The translations under genes and the position numbers were made by a program. From NCBI RefSeq assembly GCF_009766085.1, contig NZ_LMUF01000047.1, forward strand, positions 419,410 through 483,409: a stretch of DNA of 64,000 bases, given 5' to 3'. The DNA is from Burkholderia sp. S171. Its GTDB lineage: Bacteria > Pseudomonadota > Gammaproteobacteria > Burkholderiales > Burkholderiaceae. Each line of letters begins with the position of its first letter. Positions within the stretch are counted from its first letter, which is position 1. The notes beneath the pieces were generated by a model, which saw only the letters and a list, made by a program, of their open reading frames with translations, had not been told where the DNA came from and did no database searches. Shown in pieces: positions 8,869-17,221 of the stretch.

Positions 8869-10281
8869 ATGTCACCGATAGCAGCGCGGCTCGAGCGGCT
8901 TCCGTTCAGCCGCTTCCACTTCATACTGCTCATCATGGGCGGACTGGGGTTCATGTTTGAAGCAGTTGACGCCGGCATCATCGCTTTTATTCTTCCCGTG
9001 GTACGCGTCAAGTGGCATCTGACCAGTTTTGAAACCGGCATTCTCGGCAGTAGCACCTACGTGGGCTTTTTGGTGGGTGCCCTATTTGCCGGATTGCTCG
9101 GCGATCGTTTTGGTCGCAAGGTCGTCATGATGTGGGCGCTGACGTTCTTCTGCGTGCTGACGTTTGCCAATGCGTTTGTCAACGACTGGCACACCTTTGC
9201 TCTGCTGCGCGCCATCTCGGGAATTGGCATGGGCGCCGAAGGCGCAATCATCGCGCCCTTCCTTGTCGAGTTTGTGAGCAATCGCTATCGCGGCGCATTC
9301 ACGGGTGCACTCGCGGGATTCTTCTCCTTCGGCTTCGTCGCCGCAGCGCTGATCGGCTACTTTCTGATTCCGCTCAACCCGGAAGGCTGGCGCATTTCGC
9401 TGGTAGTCGTCTCCTTGCCGGTTGTCGTTTTGCTGTGGTGGCGCCGTTCGTTGCACGAATCACCGCGCTGGCTGGAAATGCGGGGACGCCACGACGAAGC
9501 AGATGCTGTTGTCTCCGACATCGAACGTCGGATTGAACGTACCGGCGTGACACTGCCACCGGTTGTTCCGGTTCCGGGGTACGTTTTTCAACCTCGCGAG
9601 TCGGGCTCTTTCTTTAACAATCTAAAGCTTCTGTGGAAACCGCCCCTGGCCAGGACGACTGCCATGTCCTGGTGTTTGTGGCTCGCCGTCACTTTCTGCT
9701 CATACGCATTCTTCGTGTGGATCCCGGGCCTGCTGGTCGCGCGCGGCATGACGATTACTAAGAGCTTCTCCGTGTCGATCCTGATCTACCTGGCGCAAAT
9801 TCCGGGCTACTACTCGTCTGCCTTCTTCTGCGAGAAGATTGGCCGCAAGGCGACAATCGTCACCTATATGGGACTTGCCTGCCTCGCCGGCATCTGGTTA
9901 GCGTTCGCGCAGGGCGACACCGCCGTCGTGCTCGCGTCCATCTTCACGTCGTTCGCGATGAACGGCGTGAATGCGGGCGAATATGCCTACACGCCTGAAG
10001 TCTTCCCGACGCATCTCAGGGCGACGGGCATGGGCACCGCGTCCGCGTTTGGCCGCATCGGCGCGATCTGCTCGCCCATGCTGGTAGGCTACATCTACCC
10101 GATCTGGGGCTTTGCTGGCGTGTTCGGGATGACCACCGTCATTTTGCTGATCGGGGCGCTTGCAGTGATTTTTCTGGGTGTATCAACCAGTGGGAAAACG
10201 CTGGAACAGATCACGGCGGATGAATATGGCATCGGTGATAGCCATGGCGGAAGCCTCCCGCAAGCGAAGGCGAGGGTATAG
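8869..10281 (+). CDS. MFS transporter (sugar/acid porter type)
   Basis: The 470-residue protein has about 12 hydrophobic segments and the MFS loop motif LLGDRFGRKVVMM after the second one. The segment ESPRWLEMRGR near the central loop and the later CEKIGRKA repeat of the loop motif place it near the NiaP/metabolite:H+ symporter group. The ATG at 8869 is preferred over an upstream TTG because GCGGAG precedes it by 5 bp. It may import the substrate of the hydroxyproline pathway, since it lies in the island under its own TTGGATCCAA site; the substrate cannot be read from sequence. Confidence 0.88.
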   Translation: MSPIAARLERLPFSRFHFILLIMGGLGFMFEAVDAGIIAFILPVVRVKWHLTSFETGILGSSTYVGFLVGALFAGLLGDRFGRKVVMMWALTFFCVLTFANAFVNDWHTFALLRAISGIGMGAEGAIIAPFLVEFVSNRYRGAFTGALAGFFSFGFVAAALIGYFLIPLNPEGWRISLVVVSLPVVVLLWWRRSLHESPRWLEMRGRHDEADAVVSDIERRIERTGVTLPPVVPVPGYVFQPRESGSFFNNLKLLWKPPLARTTAMSWCLWLAVTFCSYAFFVWIPGLLVARGMTITKSFSVSILIYLAQIPGYYSSAFFCEKIGRKATIVTYMGLACLAGIWLAFAQGDTAVVLASIFTSFAMNGVNAGEYAYTPEVFPTHLRATGMGTASAFGRIGAICSPMLVGYIYPIWGFAGVFGMTTVILLIGALAVIFLGVSTSGKTLEQITADEYGIGDSHGGSLPQAKARV

Positions 10282-10283
10282 GT

Positions 10284-10823
10284 ATGGATGAAACTCAATC
10301 GATGTCGATCATTAGCTCGCTTGCATTTTCGTTGCATCGGGGCGAGCCAGTTGAGACCTTCTGGGAAGAATTGGATCGCGGCCTGCAGGATGCGTTTGGC
10401 CACACACTCTTCACCGTCCTGGCGTACGACGCTTCGAGCGGGCTACTCGGTCGTGTGTACAGCACGCAGCAACAAATCAACCCGGTGGGTGGCCGAAAGC
10501 GCGTGACGAAGAGCGCCTGGACGAAGCAGGTGCTTGAGGACGGAAGGATTTTTCGTGGGGCAACGCGCGAAGATATTAAGGCGGTCTTCTCTGACTACGA
10601 GGTGCTGTGGTCGATCGGCTGCGAGAGCGTGTTGAACATCCCGATCCGCAAGCAAGGAATTGTCATCGGCTCGCTCAATCTGCTTGATAGTGCGGGGCAC
10701 TATGACGAAGCGCCGATCGAGCTGGCTTACGTGTTCGCTCAGCTCTGCGTTACGCCATTAGAAGCAAGCCGTGCAGCGCTCCGACTTGACGGCGGGGACC
10801 AGGGCGATCTGGAACACGTGTAA
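10284..10823 (+). CDS. GAF-domain protein
   Basis: The 179-residue protein is essentially one GAF domain: a core with FTVLAYDASSGLLGRVYST, a central VLWSIGCESVLNIPIRKQGIVIGSLNLLD stretch and a final amphipathic helix. There is no DNA-binding, kinase or transmembrane part. It starts 2 bp after the MFS stop, so the two are probably co-transcribed. The GAF domain could sense or modify a small molecule of the pathway, but no function is known from sequence. It differs from the methionine sulfoxide reductase at 22366, whose cysteine pattern is absent here. Confidence 0.8.
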   Translation: MDETQSMSIISSLAFSLHRGEPVETFWEELDRGLQDAFGHTLFTVLAYDASSGLLGRVYSTQQQINPVGGRKRVTKSAWTKQVLEDGRIFRGATREDIKAVFSDYEVLWSIGCESVLNIPIRKQGIVIGSLNLLDSAGHYDEAPIELAYVFAQLCVTPLEASRAALRLDGGDQGDLEHV

Positions 10824-10927
10824 GTTCCACGTGCGCGGCCGGTACGCGGGTCGCTGAGCAGCAATTCGTCAACAATACAATTGACATCGCTGCTAACGCG
10901 CGGCATCATCAAGCGAGCTTTCGTATC

Positions 10928-10937
10928 CTGGATCCAA
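10928..10937. promoter_or_regulatory. CTGGATCCAA operator-like site
   Basis: This one-mismatch copy of TTGGATCCAA is followed by AGTGTTTGACGAGGTGCAAT, which resembles the sequence after the other two copies. It lies 55 bp upstream of the truncated binding-protein gene that leads into the dehydrogenase/deaminase/epimerase operon. Confidence 0.5.
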
Positions 10938-10991
10938 AGTGTTTGACGAGGTGCAATAGGTGGTCAAAATTACAGAACGTCCGGAGACTCG

Positions 10992-11213
10992 ATGGTGAAC
11001 ACTCGATTCGCCTTGATAGCCGTTGCTTTAGTCGGTGCATTGGGCTTTGCCGTTAGCGCGTACGCCAATACCCCGAATGTCTTGTTGGAGTTTTCCGTGC
11101 CAATGACCGGTGCCCCTGCCCAGTACGGGAAAGTTTTCCAGTCGGGCGTGTTGCTTGCGCAGGACGACTTCAACGCAACCAAGACGAAAGTAGACGGAAA
11201 GGGTAATGACTAA
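10992..11213 (+). pseudogene. Truncated LivK-type amino-acid binding protein (signal peptide plus first ~45 residues)
   Basis: The 73-residue frame has a clear signal peptide ending in SAYA and then EFSVPMTGAPAQYGKVFQSGVLLAQDDFNA, which resembles the start of mature LivK/branched-chain amino-acid binding proteins (normally about 370 residues). It ends abruptly in TKTKVDGKGND, and its stop lies 8 bp inside the next gene. The rest of a Liv-type transporter is absent, so an internal deletion has probably removed binding-protein and permease genes. The stub may still serve as a translated leader that couples the next gene. Confidence 0.65.
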
Positions 11214-12480
11214 GCAGACGAACTCAATCACGAGCACCTCAGACGTCCTCGTAATTGGCGCAGGGATCGTCGGGCTTGCTTGCGCGTGGTCCGCGCTCAA
11301 GGAGGGGTTGACGGTCACGATCGTTGATCGCGATTTCGATGGTGACCGCACTTCGCACGGTAACGCAGGTGGCATTGCGGTGACCGAAAGTACGCCGATT
11401 TCGGTGCCAGGATTTTTCTTCAAAGCGACGAAGTGGTTATTTGATCCACTGGGCCCGCTCGCACTTGACTGGAAACATGTGCCAAGTGCCCTGCCATGGT
11501 TCATGGAGTTTCAGCGCGCCAGTAGTCCCGCGAGGTTCAAGCAGATTTCCTTGGCACTGGCCGCACTGAACAACCGTGTCTATGACGATCTGATTCCGCT
11601 ATTTGAAGATGTTGGAGCAATGAGCACGTTCTATCGCCGCGGCGCGTTGACCTTATATGAAACCGATGAGGCGTTCAAAGCGGATACGGAAGAGTGGAAT
11701 TTTAAAAGAGATCTCGGCGTGCGTTGGCGTACCCTCAACCAACAAGAGGTTCAAGAATGTGAACCTGCGCTTGCGCCGGTATTCAAGCACGGTGTATTCC
11801 TTGAGGACTGGTCACACATCGGGAATCCGAAGCAATTGGTCGCGCAGATTCGAGCACGGGTCAGAGCGCTGGGTGCTCGTTTCGTTGAAGGGGTTGTGAC
11901 CACGCTGGACGTAACCAAACCGGACGCGCCCTGTGCAGTGCTTCAGACCGGAGCATCGGTCGCAGCGCGGCAGATCGTTGTTGCGACTGGAGCATGGTCG
12001 GCGTCGTTGGCGGAGTCCGTTGGGGACAGGGTGTTGCTCGATAGCGAGCGCGGGTACAACACGACGTTGCCGCAGCCAGGCATTGCCTTGTCGCGAGAGG
12101 TCATCTTTGCGGAGCGAAAATTCGTGGCAACGCCCCTTGATATTGGTATCCGGATTGGAGGGGCGGCGGAATTCGCCGGACTGAAGGCAGAGCCCAACTA
12201 CAAGCGTAGCGAAGCGTTGCTCAAATTAGGGAAGCGATTTTTACCCGGGATTCAGGATCAAGGCGCGGTGCAGTGGATGGGGCATCGGCCGGCCACGCCG
12301 GATTCTTTACCTGTCATCGGAAGATCGCCATCGGCACCGTCAGTGATTTATGCGTTCGGCCACGGGCATCTTGGGCTTACTCAAGCGGCTACAACCGGCG
12401 CGCTGGTAGCAGATTTATTAGTGAACAGAACACCCCGGACATCGCTCGCCGAGTATTCAATCGAACGATTCCGGAAATAA
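11206..12480 (+). CDS. FAD-dependent D-amino acid dehydrogenase, probable D-hydroxyproline dehydrogenase
   Basis: The 424-residue protein is a DAO/DadA-family flavoenzyme: an N-terminal dinucleotide-binding motif IGAGIVGLACAW near residue 17, DRDF at the end of the second strand, SHGNAGGI near 48, and a C-terminal GRSPSAPSVIYAFGHGHLGLT segment that closes the FAD site. Between a DHDPS-family deaminase and a hydroxyproline epimerase, the expected reaction is oxidation of cis-4-hydroxy-D-proline to pyrroline-4-hydroxy-2-carboxylate. The start overlaps the truncated binding-protein frame and follows GGAAAGGG. D-proline or other D-amino acids remain possible substrates. Confidence 0.85.
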   Translation: MTKQTNSITSTSDVLVIGAGIVGLACAWSALKEGLTVTIVDRDFDGDRTSHGNAGGIAVTESTPISVPGFFFKATKWLFDPLGPLALDWKHVPSALPWFMEFQRASSPARFKQISLALAALNNRVYDDLIPLFEDVGAMSTFYRRGALTLYETDEAFKADTEEWNFKRDLGVRWRTLNQQEVQECEPALAPVFKHGVFLEDWSHIGNPKQLVAQIRARVRALGARFVEGVVTTLDVTKPDAPCAVLQTGASVAARQIVVATGAWSASLAESVGDRVLLDSERGYNTTLPQPGIALSREVIFAERKFVATPLDIGIRIGGAAEFAGLKAEPNYKRSEALLKLGKRFLPGIQDQGAVQWMGHRPATPDSLPVIGRSPSAPSVIYAFGHGHLGLTQAATTGALVADLLVNRTPRTSLAEYSIERFRK

Positions 12481-12569
12481 GCGAGAGGTCCACGTGACCT
12501 CGGTTTATCGCAGTACAGATCGCTTCACAGCACGTTTAAGCTATTTCATTAATTCACAGAGGTGTTGTC

Positions 12570-13469
12570 ATGCAAGTTAATTGGAAAGGTGTTTTCCCCG
12601 CAGTTACGACGAAGCTGAAGGACGATGGTTCACTCGATCACGAAGCCATCAAGTCTGGCCTGAATCGCCTGATCGACAACGGCGTAGGCGGCGTGGTGAT
12701 GATGGGCATGGTCGGCGAAAACGCTCAGCTGACGCCCGACGAAAAGCGCACTGTCCTCAAGATCGCCGTTGAAACAGTCAACGGCCGTGTGCCGATCGTA
12801 TCGGGTCTCGCTGAAACGAACACGGACAGCGCAATTCAGTTTGCACAAGACGCGGAAAAGATCGGCGTGCAGGGCCTGATGGTTTTCCCGGGCCTGACCT
12901 ACAAGTCCGATGATCGTGAAACGGTTGAGTTTTACCGCACGATCGCCCGCTCGACCCAACTTGGCATCATGATCTACAACAATCCGCGCGGCTACGGCGT
13001 GGACATGCGCCCGGATCTGCTTGAGCAACTGAAGGGTGAAGCCAATATTGTCGCCGTGAAGGAAGAGTCATACGACACGACGCGCGTAACCGATCTTTAC
13101 AACCAGTTTGGTGACCGATTCGTCGTGTTCTGCGGCGTCGATGACCTCGTGCTTGAATCGGCTGCGCTGGGCGTAACGGGTTGGGTATCCGGTATGGCCA
13201 ACGCCGTGCCGAAGGAGTCGGTTGAGCTACTCGATCTGGCGGTCAAGGGCGACTTCGAAAAGGCCCGCAAGCTGTATCGGGTGCTCACGCCGCTGTTTCA
13301 CCTCGACGTCCATGTCAAGCTGGTTCAATACATTAAACTCGCTGAAAACATCACTGCTGGCTACTCGGAAAACGTGAAGGCTCCGCGTCTTAAACTCGAA
13401 GGTGAAGAACGTCAAAATACCGTCGCTATCATCGAGAAGACGATAAACGACTTGAAGGCGCTGTCGTAA
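12570..13469 (+). CDS. DHDPS-family lyase/deaminase, probable pyrroline-4-hydroxy-2-carboxylate deaminase
   Basis: The 299-residue protein is a class I aldolase-fold member of the dihydrodipicolinate synthase family with Schiff-base Lys164 (VAVKEES), Tyr136 (MIYNNPRGYG) and GENAQLT near residue 49. Full length matches the family. In hydroxyproline operons the member of this family converts pyrroline-4-hydroxy-2-carboxylate to 2-oxoglutarate semialdehyde and ammonia (LhpC/HypD role); this assignment rests on neighbours. An AGAGGTG ribosome binding site precedes the ATG. No 2-oxoglutarate semialdehyde dehydrogenase is present in this island, so that step must be encoded elsewhere. Confidence 0.88.
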   Translation: MQVNWKGVFPAVTTKLKDDGSLDHEAIKSGLNRLIDNGVGGVVMMGMVGENAQLTPDEKRTVLKIAVETVNGRVPIVSGLAETNTDSAIQFAQDAEKIGVQGLMVFPGLTYKSDDRETVEFYRTIARSTQLGIMIYNNPRGYGVDMRPDLLEQLKGEANIVAVKEESYDTTRVTDLYNQFGDRFVVFCGVDDLVLESAALGVTGWVSGMANAVPKESVELLDLAVKGDFEKARKLYRVLTPLFHLDVHVKLVQYIKLAENITAGYSENVKAPRLKLEGEERQNTVAIIEKTINDLKALS

Positions 13470-13524
13470 GCCTTTCAAGTAAGGCGCCTTGACCGGCGCC
13501 TGAACGATGAACTGGAGCCAAGCA

Positions 13525-14523
13525 ATGAAAAGTACCTTCTTCTGTATCGACGGTCATACATGCGGTAACCCCGTCCGCGTGGTCGCGGGCGGCGCCCCCG
13601 TGCTCCAGGGCGCGAACATGATTGAGCGAAGGGCCTATTTCGAGCGGGAGTTTGACTGGATCCGCACCTCCCTGATGTTTGAGCCCCGTGGGCATGAGGT
13701 GATGTCCGGCTCGATCCTGTATCCGTCGACACGACCGGATTGCGACATCGCCATCCTGTTCATTGAAGTCAGCGGCTGTCTGCCCATGTGCGGTCATGGA
13801 ACGATAGGAACGGTCACGACCGCGATCGAGAACGGGCTTGTGCGTCCACGCGAGCCAGGCGTGGTTCGACTCGATACGCCAGCCGGCGTTGTAGTCGCGC
13901 GCTACAAGTTAAACGGGGATCACGTCGACTCGGTTCAGCTCATCAATGTTCCCTCGTTCCTGCACTCGACGGACCTCAGCGTGGAGCTGGAAGGGCTGGG
14001 CGAGATCCGTTTCGATGTGGCCTATGGCGGCAATTTCTACGCCATCATCGAGCCGCAAGAGAACTTCGCGGGCATGCATACCTTGCGCCCAACCGACATC
14101 CAGCGACTAAGCCCGATTCTTCGGCAGAAGGCCAATGACAAATATCAGTTTGTTCATCCAGAAAAGCCCGAGATCCGTGGTTTGAGTCATGTGATGTGGA
14201 CGGGCGAGCCGACGGTTGCCGGTGCGAGCGCGCGCAATGCCGTGTTTTACGGCGACAAAGCGATCGATCGGTCGCCTTGCGGAACAGGCACGTCCGCTCG
14301 CATGGCGCATCTGGTGGCCAAGGGCAGGCTCAAGATTGGTGAGGCTTTCGTCCACGAAAGCATTATTGGCACACTCTTTAACGGCATCGCGATCGAGACA
14401 ACGAAGGTTGGGGAGTACGACGCGATTGTTCCAAGCATCGAAGGCTGGGCCCGAGTCACAGGGTTTAACACCATTTTTGTGGATGATCGGGACCCGCTCG
14501 CTAAGGGTTTTTTACTCAAATGA
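13525..14523 (+). CDS. 4-hydroxyproline 2-epimerase / proline racemase family
   Basis: The 332-residue protein begins MKSTFFCIDGHTCGNPVRVV, as proline racemase-fold proteins do. Both catalytic cysteines are present: Cys89 in LPMCGHGTIG and Cys252 in DRSPCGTGTSARMA. A pair of cysteines indicates a racemase or epimerase, whereas the related 3-hydroxyproline dehydratases have Thr at the second site. It should interconvert trans-4-hydroxy-L-proline and cis-4-hydroxy-D-proline, feeding the FAD dehydrogenase. The ATG at 13525 is preferred to that at 13507 because GGAG lies 7 bp before it and the N-terminus then fits the family. Confidence 0.92.
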   Translation: MKSTFFCIDGHTCGNPVRVVAGGAPVLQGANMIERRAYFEREFDWIRTSLMFEPRGHEVMSGSILYPSTRPDCDIAILFIEVSGCLPMCGHGTIGTVTTAIENGLVRPREPGVVRLDTPAGVVVARYKLNGDHVDSVQLINVPSFLHSTDLSVELEGLGEIRFDVAYGGNFYAIIEPQENFAGMHTLRPTDIQRLSPILRQKANDKYQFVHPEKPEIRGLSHVMWTGEPTVAGASARNAVFYGDKAIDRSPCGTGTSARMAHLVAKGRLKIGEAFVHESIIGTLFNGIAIETTKVGEYDAIVPSIEGWARVTGFNTIFVDDRDPLAKGFLLK

Positions 14524-14564
14524 ATTCAATTGGGCTTAGCGGCCTGCTTGCAAAGGAGTATTGA

Positions 14565-15809
14565 ATGATTATCTTGAAGAACGCGCGAGTGTTGGACGCA
14601 AATCACGAACTCGACAAGACCCTGTATTCGATCGTGATCGAAGGAAACCTCATCACTAATGTGTCGCGCGAGCCGGTTCCGGAAGAAGGTGCGGAGATCA
14701 TTGACGTGGCCGGCCGCACGGTCATGCCTGGCTTGATCGACTGTCATGCTCATGTGATTGCGTCAGTGGCGCACTTAGGGTCGAACAGCCGCTTGCCCAA
14801 TACCTTTGCGGTGCTCAAGGCGGTGCCTATCCTTGACGGCATGCTCAATCGCGGCTTCACGACCGTGCGCGACGCCGGCGGTGCGGACTATGCATTGGCA
14901 AAGGCGATTGATGAAGGTGTCATTGCGGGACCGCGTCTATTCATCGCCGGGAAAGCGCTGTCTCAAACAGGCGGTCATGGAGATTTTCGTGACCGTTTCG
15001 ACAACACCGATCCTGATCCGTGCGGGTGCAATCGTAATCTTGGTGCAATTGGACGCATCGTGGATGGTGTGGACGAAATGCGTAAAGCAGTACGCGAAGA
15101 AATGCGCGCCGGCGCTAACCACGTCAAGATCATGGCATCAGGCGGTGTCGCATCGCCTACCGATCCGATCGGCAATTTTCAGTTCTCCGTGGACGAAGTC
15201 AAGGCGGCAGTAGAGGAGGCGCGTTCGCATCAGACCTACGTGATGGCGCATGCCTACACGGGTGCTGCCATCAAGCGCGTGGTTGAACTGGGTGTTCGCA
15301 CGATCGAGCACGGCAACCTGATTGACGATGAAGCGGCTGCCGTGATGGCGAAACACGGGGCCTATGCGGTGCCGACCTTGGTGACCTACGACGCAATGAG
15401 CAAAGTCGGCGCGAAGTCCGGTGTCCCCGAGAGCGCGTTGAAGAAGAACGAGGACGTACGAACACAGGGCTTGCGAGCGCTGGAGATTCTTAAGCGTAAC
15501 GGCGTAAAGATTGGATTGGGAACGGACCTGCTGGGTGACATGCATGAGTTCCAGAGCGACGAGCTGTCGATTCGGGCGGCAATCCTGGGCGCGTTTGAGA
15601 CCATCTGCCAGGCAACCCAGGTCGGCGCCGAGATTGTTGGAATGGAAGGCAAGCTGGGCATTGTTGCAAAGGGCGCGTTCGCCGATCTGCTGATTGTCGA
15701 CGGCGATCCTCTGGACGATATCAGCGTGCTGACGGGCCAGGGCGAACGCATTTCAGGCGTCATGAAAGACGGCTCCTGGATACGCCGCGCGGCGCTCCAA
15801 GTGTCCTAA
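14565..15809 (+). CDS. Metal-dependent amidohydrolase, prolidase-like (COG1228 type)
   Basis: The 414-residue protein has the amidohydrolase metal motif DCHAHV at about residue 60, a KIMASGGVASPTDPIGN stretch with the likely metal-bridging lysine near 190, MAHAYTGAAIKRVVELGVRTIEHG with further histidines near 230-250, and GTDLLGDMHEF with the catalytic aspartate near 320. Members of this COG1228 group include Xaa-Pro dipeptidases. In a hydroxyproline operon, release of (hydroxy)proline from dipeptides is an attractive but unproven role. There is no export signal, so it acts in the cytoplasm. AAAGGAG precedes the start. Confidence 0.82.
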   Translation: MIILKNARVLDANHELDKTLYSIVIEGNLITNVSREPVPEEGAEIIDVAGRTVMPGLIDCHAHVIASVAHLGSNSRLPNTFAVLKAVPILDGMLNRGFTTVRDAGGADYALAKAIDEGVIAGPRLFIAGKALSQTGGHGDFRDRFDNTDPDPCGCNRNLGAIGRIVDGVDEMRKAVREEMRAGANHVKIMASGGVASPTDPIGNFQFSVDEVKAAVEEARSHQTYVMAHAYTGAAIKRVVELGVRTIEHGNLIDDEAAAVMAKHGAYAVPTLVTYDAMSKVGAKSGVPESALKKNEDVRTQGLRALEILKRNGVKIGLGTDLLGDMHEFQSDELSIRAAILGAFETICQATQVGAEIVGMEGKLGIVAKGAFADLLIVDGDPLDDISVLTGQGERISGVMKDGSWIRRAALQVS

Positions 15810-15878
15810 TTTGGATTTTGGATACGAGAGCCCATTCATGGTACATTCGATTGTCCCTTTCCAATAAGACAGTCCGCA

Positions 15879-16619
15879 ATGGCCACGGCAACGCCCACTA
15901 AAAGATCTTCCAAGACAATGACTTCTCCGGAACCGGACGTCGTAGAGCGCGTCACGCGAAAGATCGTGCGCCCCACTGCGGTGGAACTCGTCACTGACGA
16001 AATTCGGCAAATGATCTTGAGTGGGCGGATCTCGCCGGGCAGTGTTCTGCGTCAAGAGGTGTTGGCAGAAGAACTGGGCGTGAGCCGCGTGCCGGTCCGC
16101 GAAGCGATCACCCGGCTCCATTCTGAAGGCCTTTTGAATGTGGTCCCGCATAAGGGCGCGTACGTTCAGGAATTGTCGGTTGACGAGGTGCGAGAGACAT
16201 TCAACATTCGCCTGCGCCTTGAACCGTGGGTATTTTCCGAGGCTATTCCTCTGATCACAGACGCGGAAATCAGCAAGGCAGAGCGGATCGTCAAGGACAT
16301 GGATAAGGCCACAGGTGGAGAGTGGGGCTCGTTAAATTGGAAGCTTCACGAAACGCTTTATCGTCCCGCACGTTGCGAGATCACGCTTCAAATGCTTCGC
16401 GTCTTACATGACCGTTGCGATCGGTATTTCCGCTTTCAAGTGGTGAAGGTACCAATTCGAGAGCAATCGCATGCCGAACACATGGCGATCATTGATGCCT
16501 GCCGTAATCGCGATGTAAAACTCGGGACCAAGTTGCTTGAGACGCACGTTAAAGTTGCCAGTCAACAGATTATGAGCATCGTCGAAGCGGTCATGGCGAA
16601 GGCCGAACGCGCACGGTGA
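15879..16619 (+). CDS. GntR-family regulator with FCD domain
   Basis: The 246-residue protein has an N-terminal winged helix (about residues 35-100: LVTDEIRQMILSGRISPG, LAEELGVSRVPVREAITRL, EGLLNVVPHKGAYV) and a helical FCD ligand domain behind it. The first 25 residues are a polar Thr/Ser/Lys-rich extension. It is the only regulator in the hydroxyproline island and the best candidate to bind the TTGGATCCAA palindromes. A half-site-like TTTTGGATACGAGAG lies 50-60 bp upstream of its own start (near 15815), so it may also control itself. No strong ribosome binding site is visible. Confidence 0.88.
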   Translation: MATATPTKRSSKTMTSPEPDVVERVTRKIVRPTAVELVTDEIRQMILSGRISPGSVLRQEVLAEELGVSRVPVREAITRLHSEGLLNVVPHKGAYVQELSVDEVRETFNIRLRLEPWVFSEAIPLITDAEISKAERIVKDMDKATGGEWGSLNWKLHETLYRPARCEITLQMLRVLHDRCDRYFRFQVVKVPIREQSHAEHMAIIDACRNRDVKLGTKLLETHVKVASQQIMSIVEAVMAKAERAR

Positions 16620-17221
16620 GGAATGCTGAGTAATTCTGAGTAAGGTGGTGGTCTAGCGGGTCGACAGGCCCGACGACATATTCTCAATCGATATTTCTCC
16701 TGGCAGGCCGCCCATTGCAGGGGCCTCGCTCCAACTTGCCACCAATGGTCATTGCGTCGCAGTAGTCCAAGCCTGATCTTTCTTACATCGCGTGCGCGAT
16801 GTCATGGAATGCATCGGCCGCCTTGCCATCGACAGTTTCGGCGTAGATGCGGGATTAGCGCAACCATTCCCTGAACGACCGGCCTTCTCGCATTCGATCG
16901 AAAGCAGCGCGGGAAGATCTCCTAAACAGCAAAGCTAAACGCCGCGAAGCGGCGAATTTGGCATGGACCTCCATCCGTGGGCGGACTTGAGGAAAGACCC
17001 ACCATAAAGCCAGGCAAAGTAACGCCTATTTCCTGAAAGTTCGCTTCCCCTTTCGCGACTACCTTTCTTATCAGCGGCCTCGCACAAATGCAAATGATTC
17101 GCATTTAATTGACTTCACCTGTCAAATTAATTATTCTGTGACGCGGTCGGACCGTCTTCGGGCCGTCCTTCCATACGCGGGATTACGTTCGGTTTTCACT
17201 CGTCGCGCCACAAGGAGTTTC
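16620..17221. other. 600-bp gap between hydroxyproline island and second siderophore segment
   Basis: No convincing gene was seen here. The gap holds a strong hairpin (CGCCGC-GAA-GCGGCG, 16940-16954) without a T-run, then an AT-rich stretch from about 17085 with the Fur-like box. An upstream GTG at 17138 is in frame with the exporter but has no ribosome binding site. The gap could contain the right edge of the inserted island, but no terminal repeats or transposase fragment could be made out. Confidence 0.5.
17086..17106. promoter_or_regulatory. Fur-box-like inverted repeat
   Basis: Arms AAATGC and GCATTT flank AAATGATTC, giving a 21-bp site rich in the AATGAT-type hexamers of Fur boxes. It lies 115 bp upstream of the siderophore exporter start in a locally AT-rich region, which is where iron control of that operon would be expected. 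Confidence 0.6.

Noticed and set aside
7155..10936. GGATCC repeats as a cloning or assembly artefact
   Set aside because: The sites extend well beyond six bases (32-bp palindrome and a 26-bp near-repeat) and occur at promoters, so a biological operator explains them better.
13483..13500. Hairpin GGCGCC-TTGACC-GGCGCC after the DHDPS-family gene
   Set aside because: It has a short stem and no T-run, and the epimerase gene follows within 60 bp in the same operon, so it is unlikely to be a terminator.
16620..17080. Possible insertion-sequence or transposase remnant in the gap after the GntR gene
   Set aside because: No transposase motif, terminal inverted repeats or target duplication could be identified by eye.
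17110..17160. PvdS/OrbS-type sigma-factor promoter upstream of the exporter
   Set aside because: No TAAA/CGTC-like pair at the right spacing could be seen; only the Fur-like repeat is supported.
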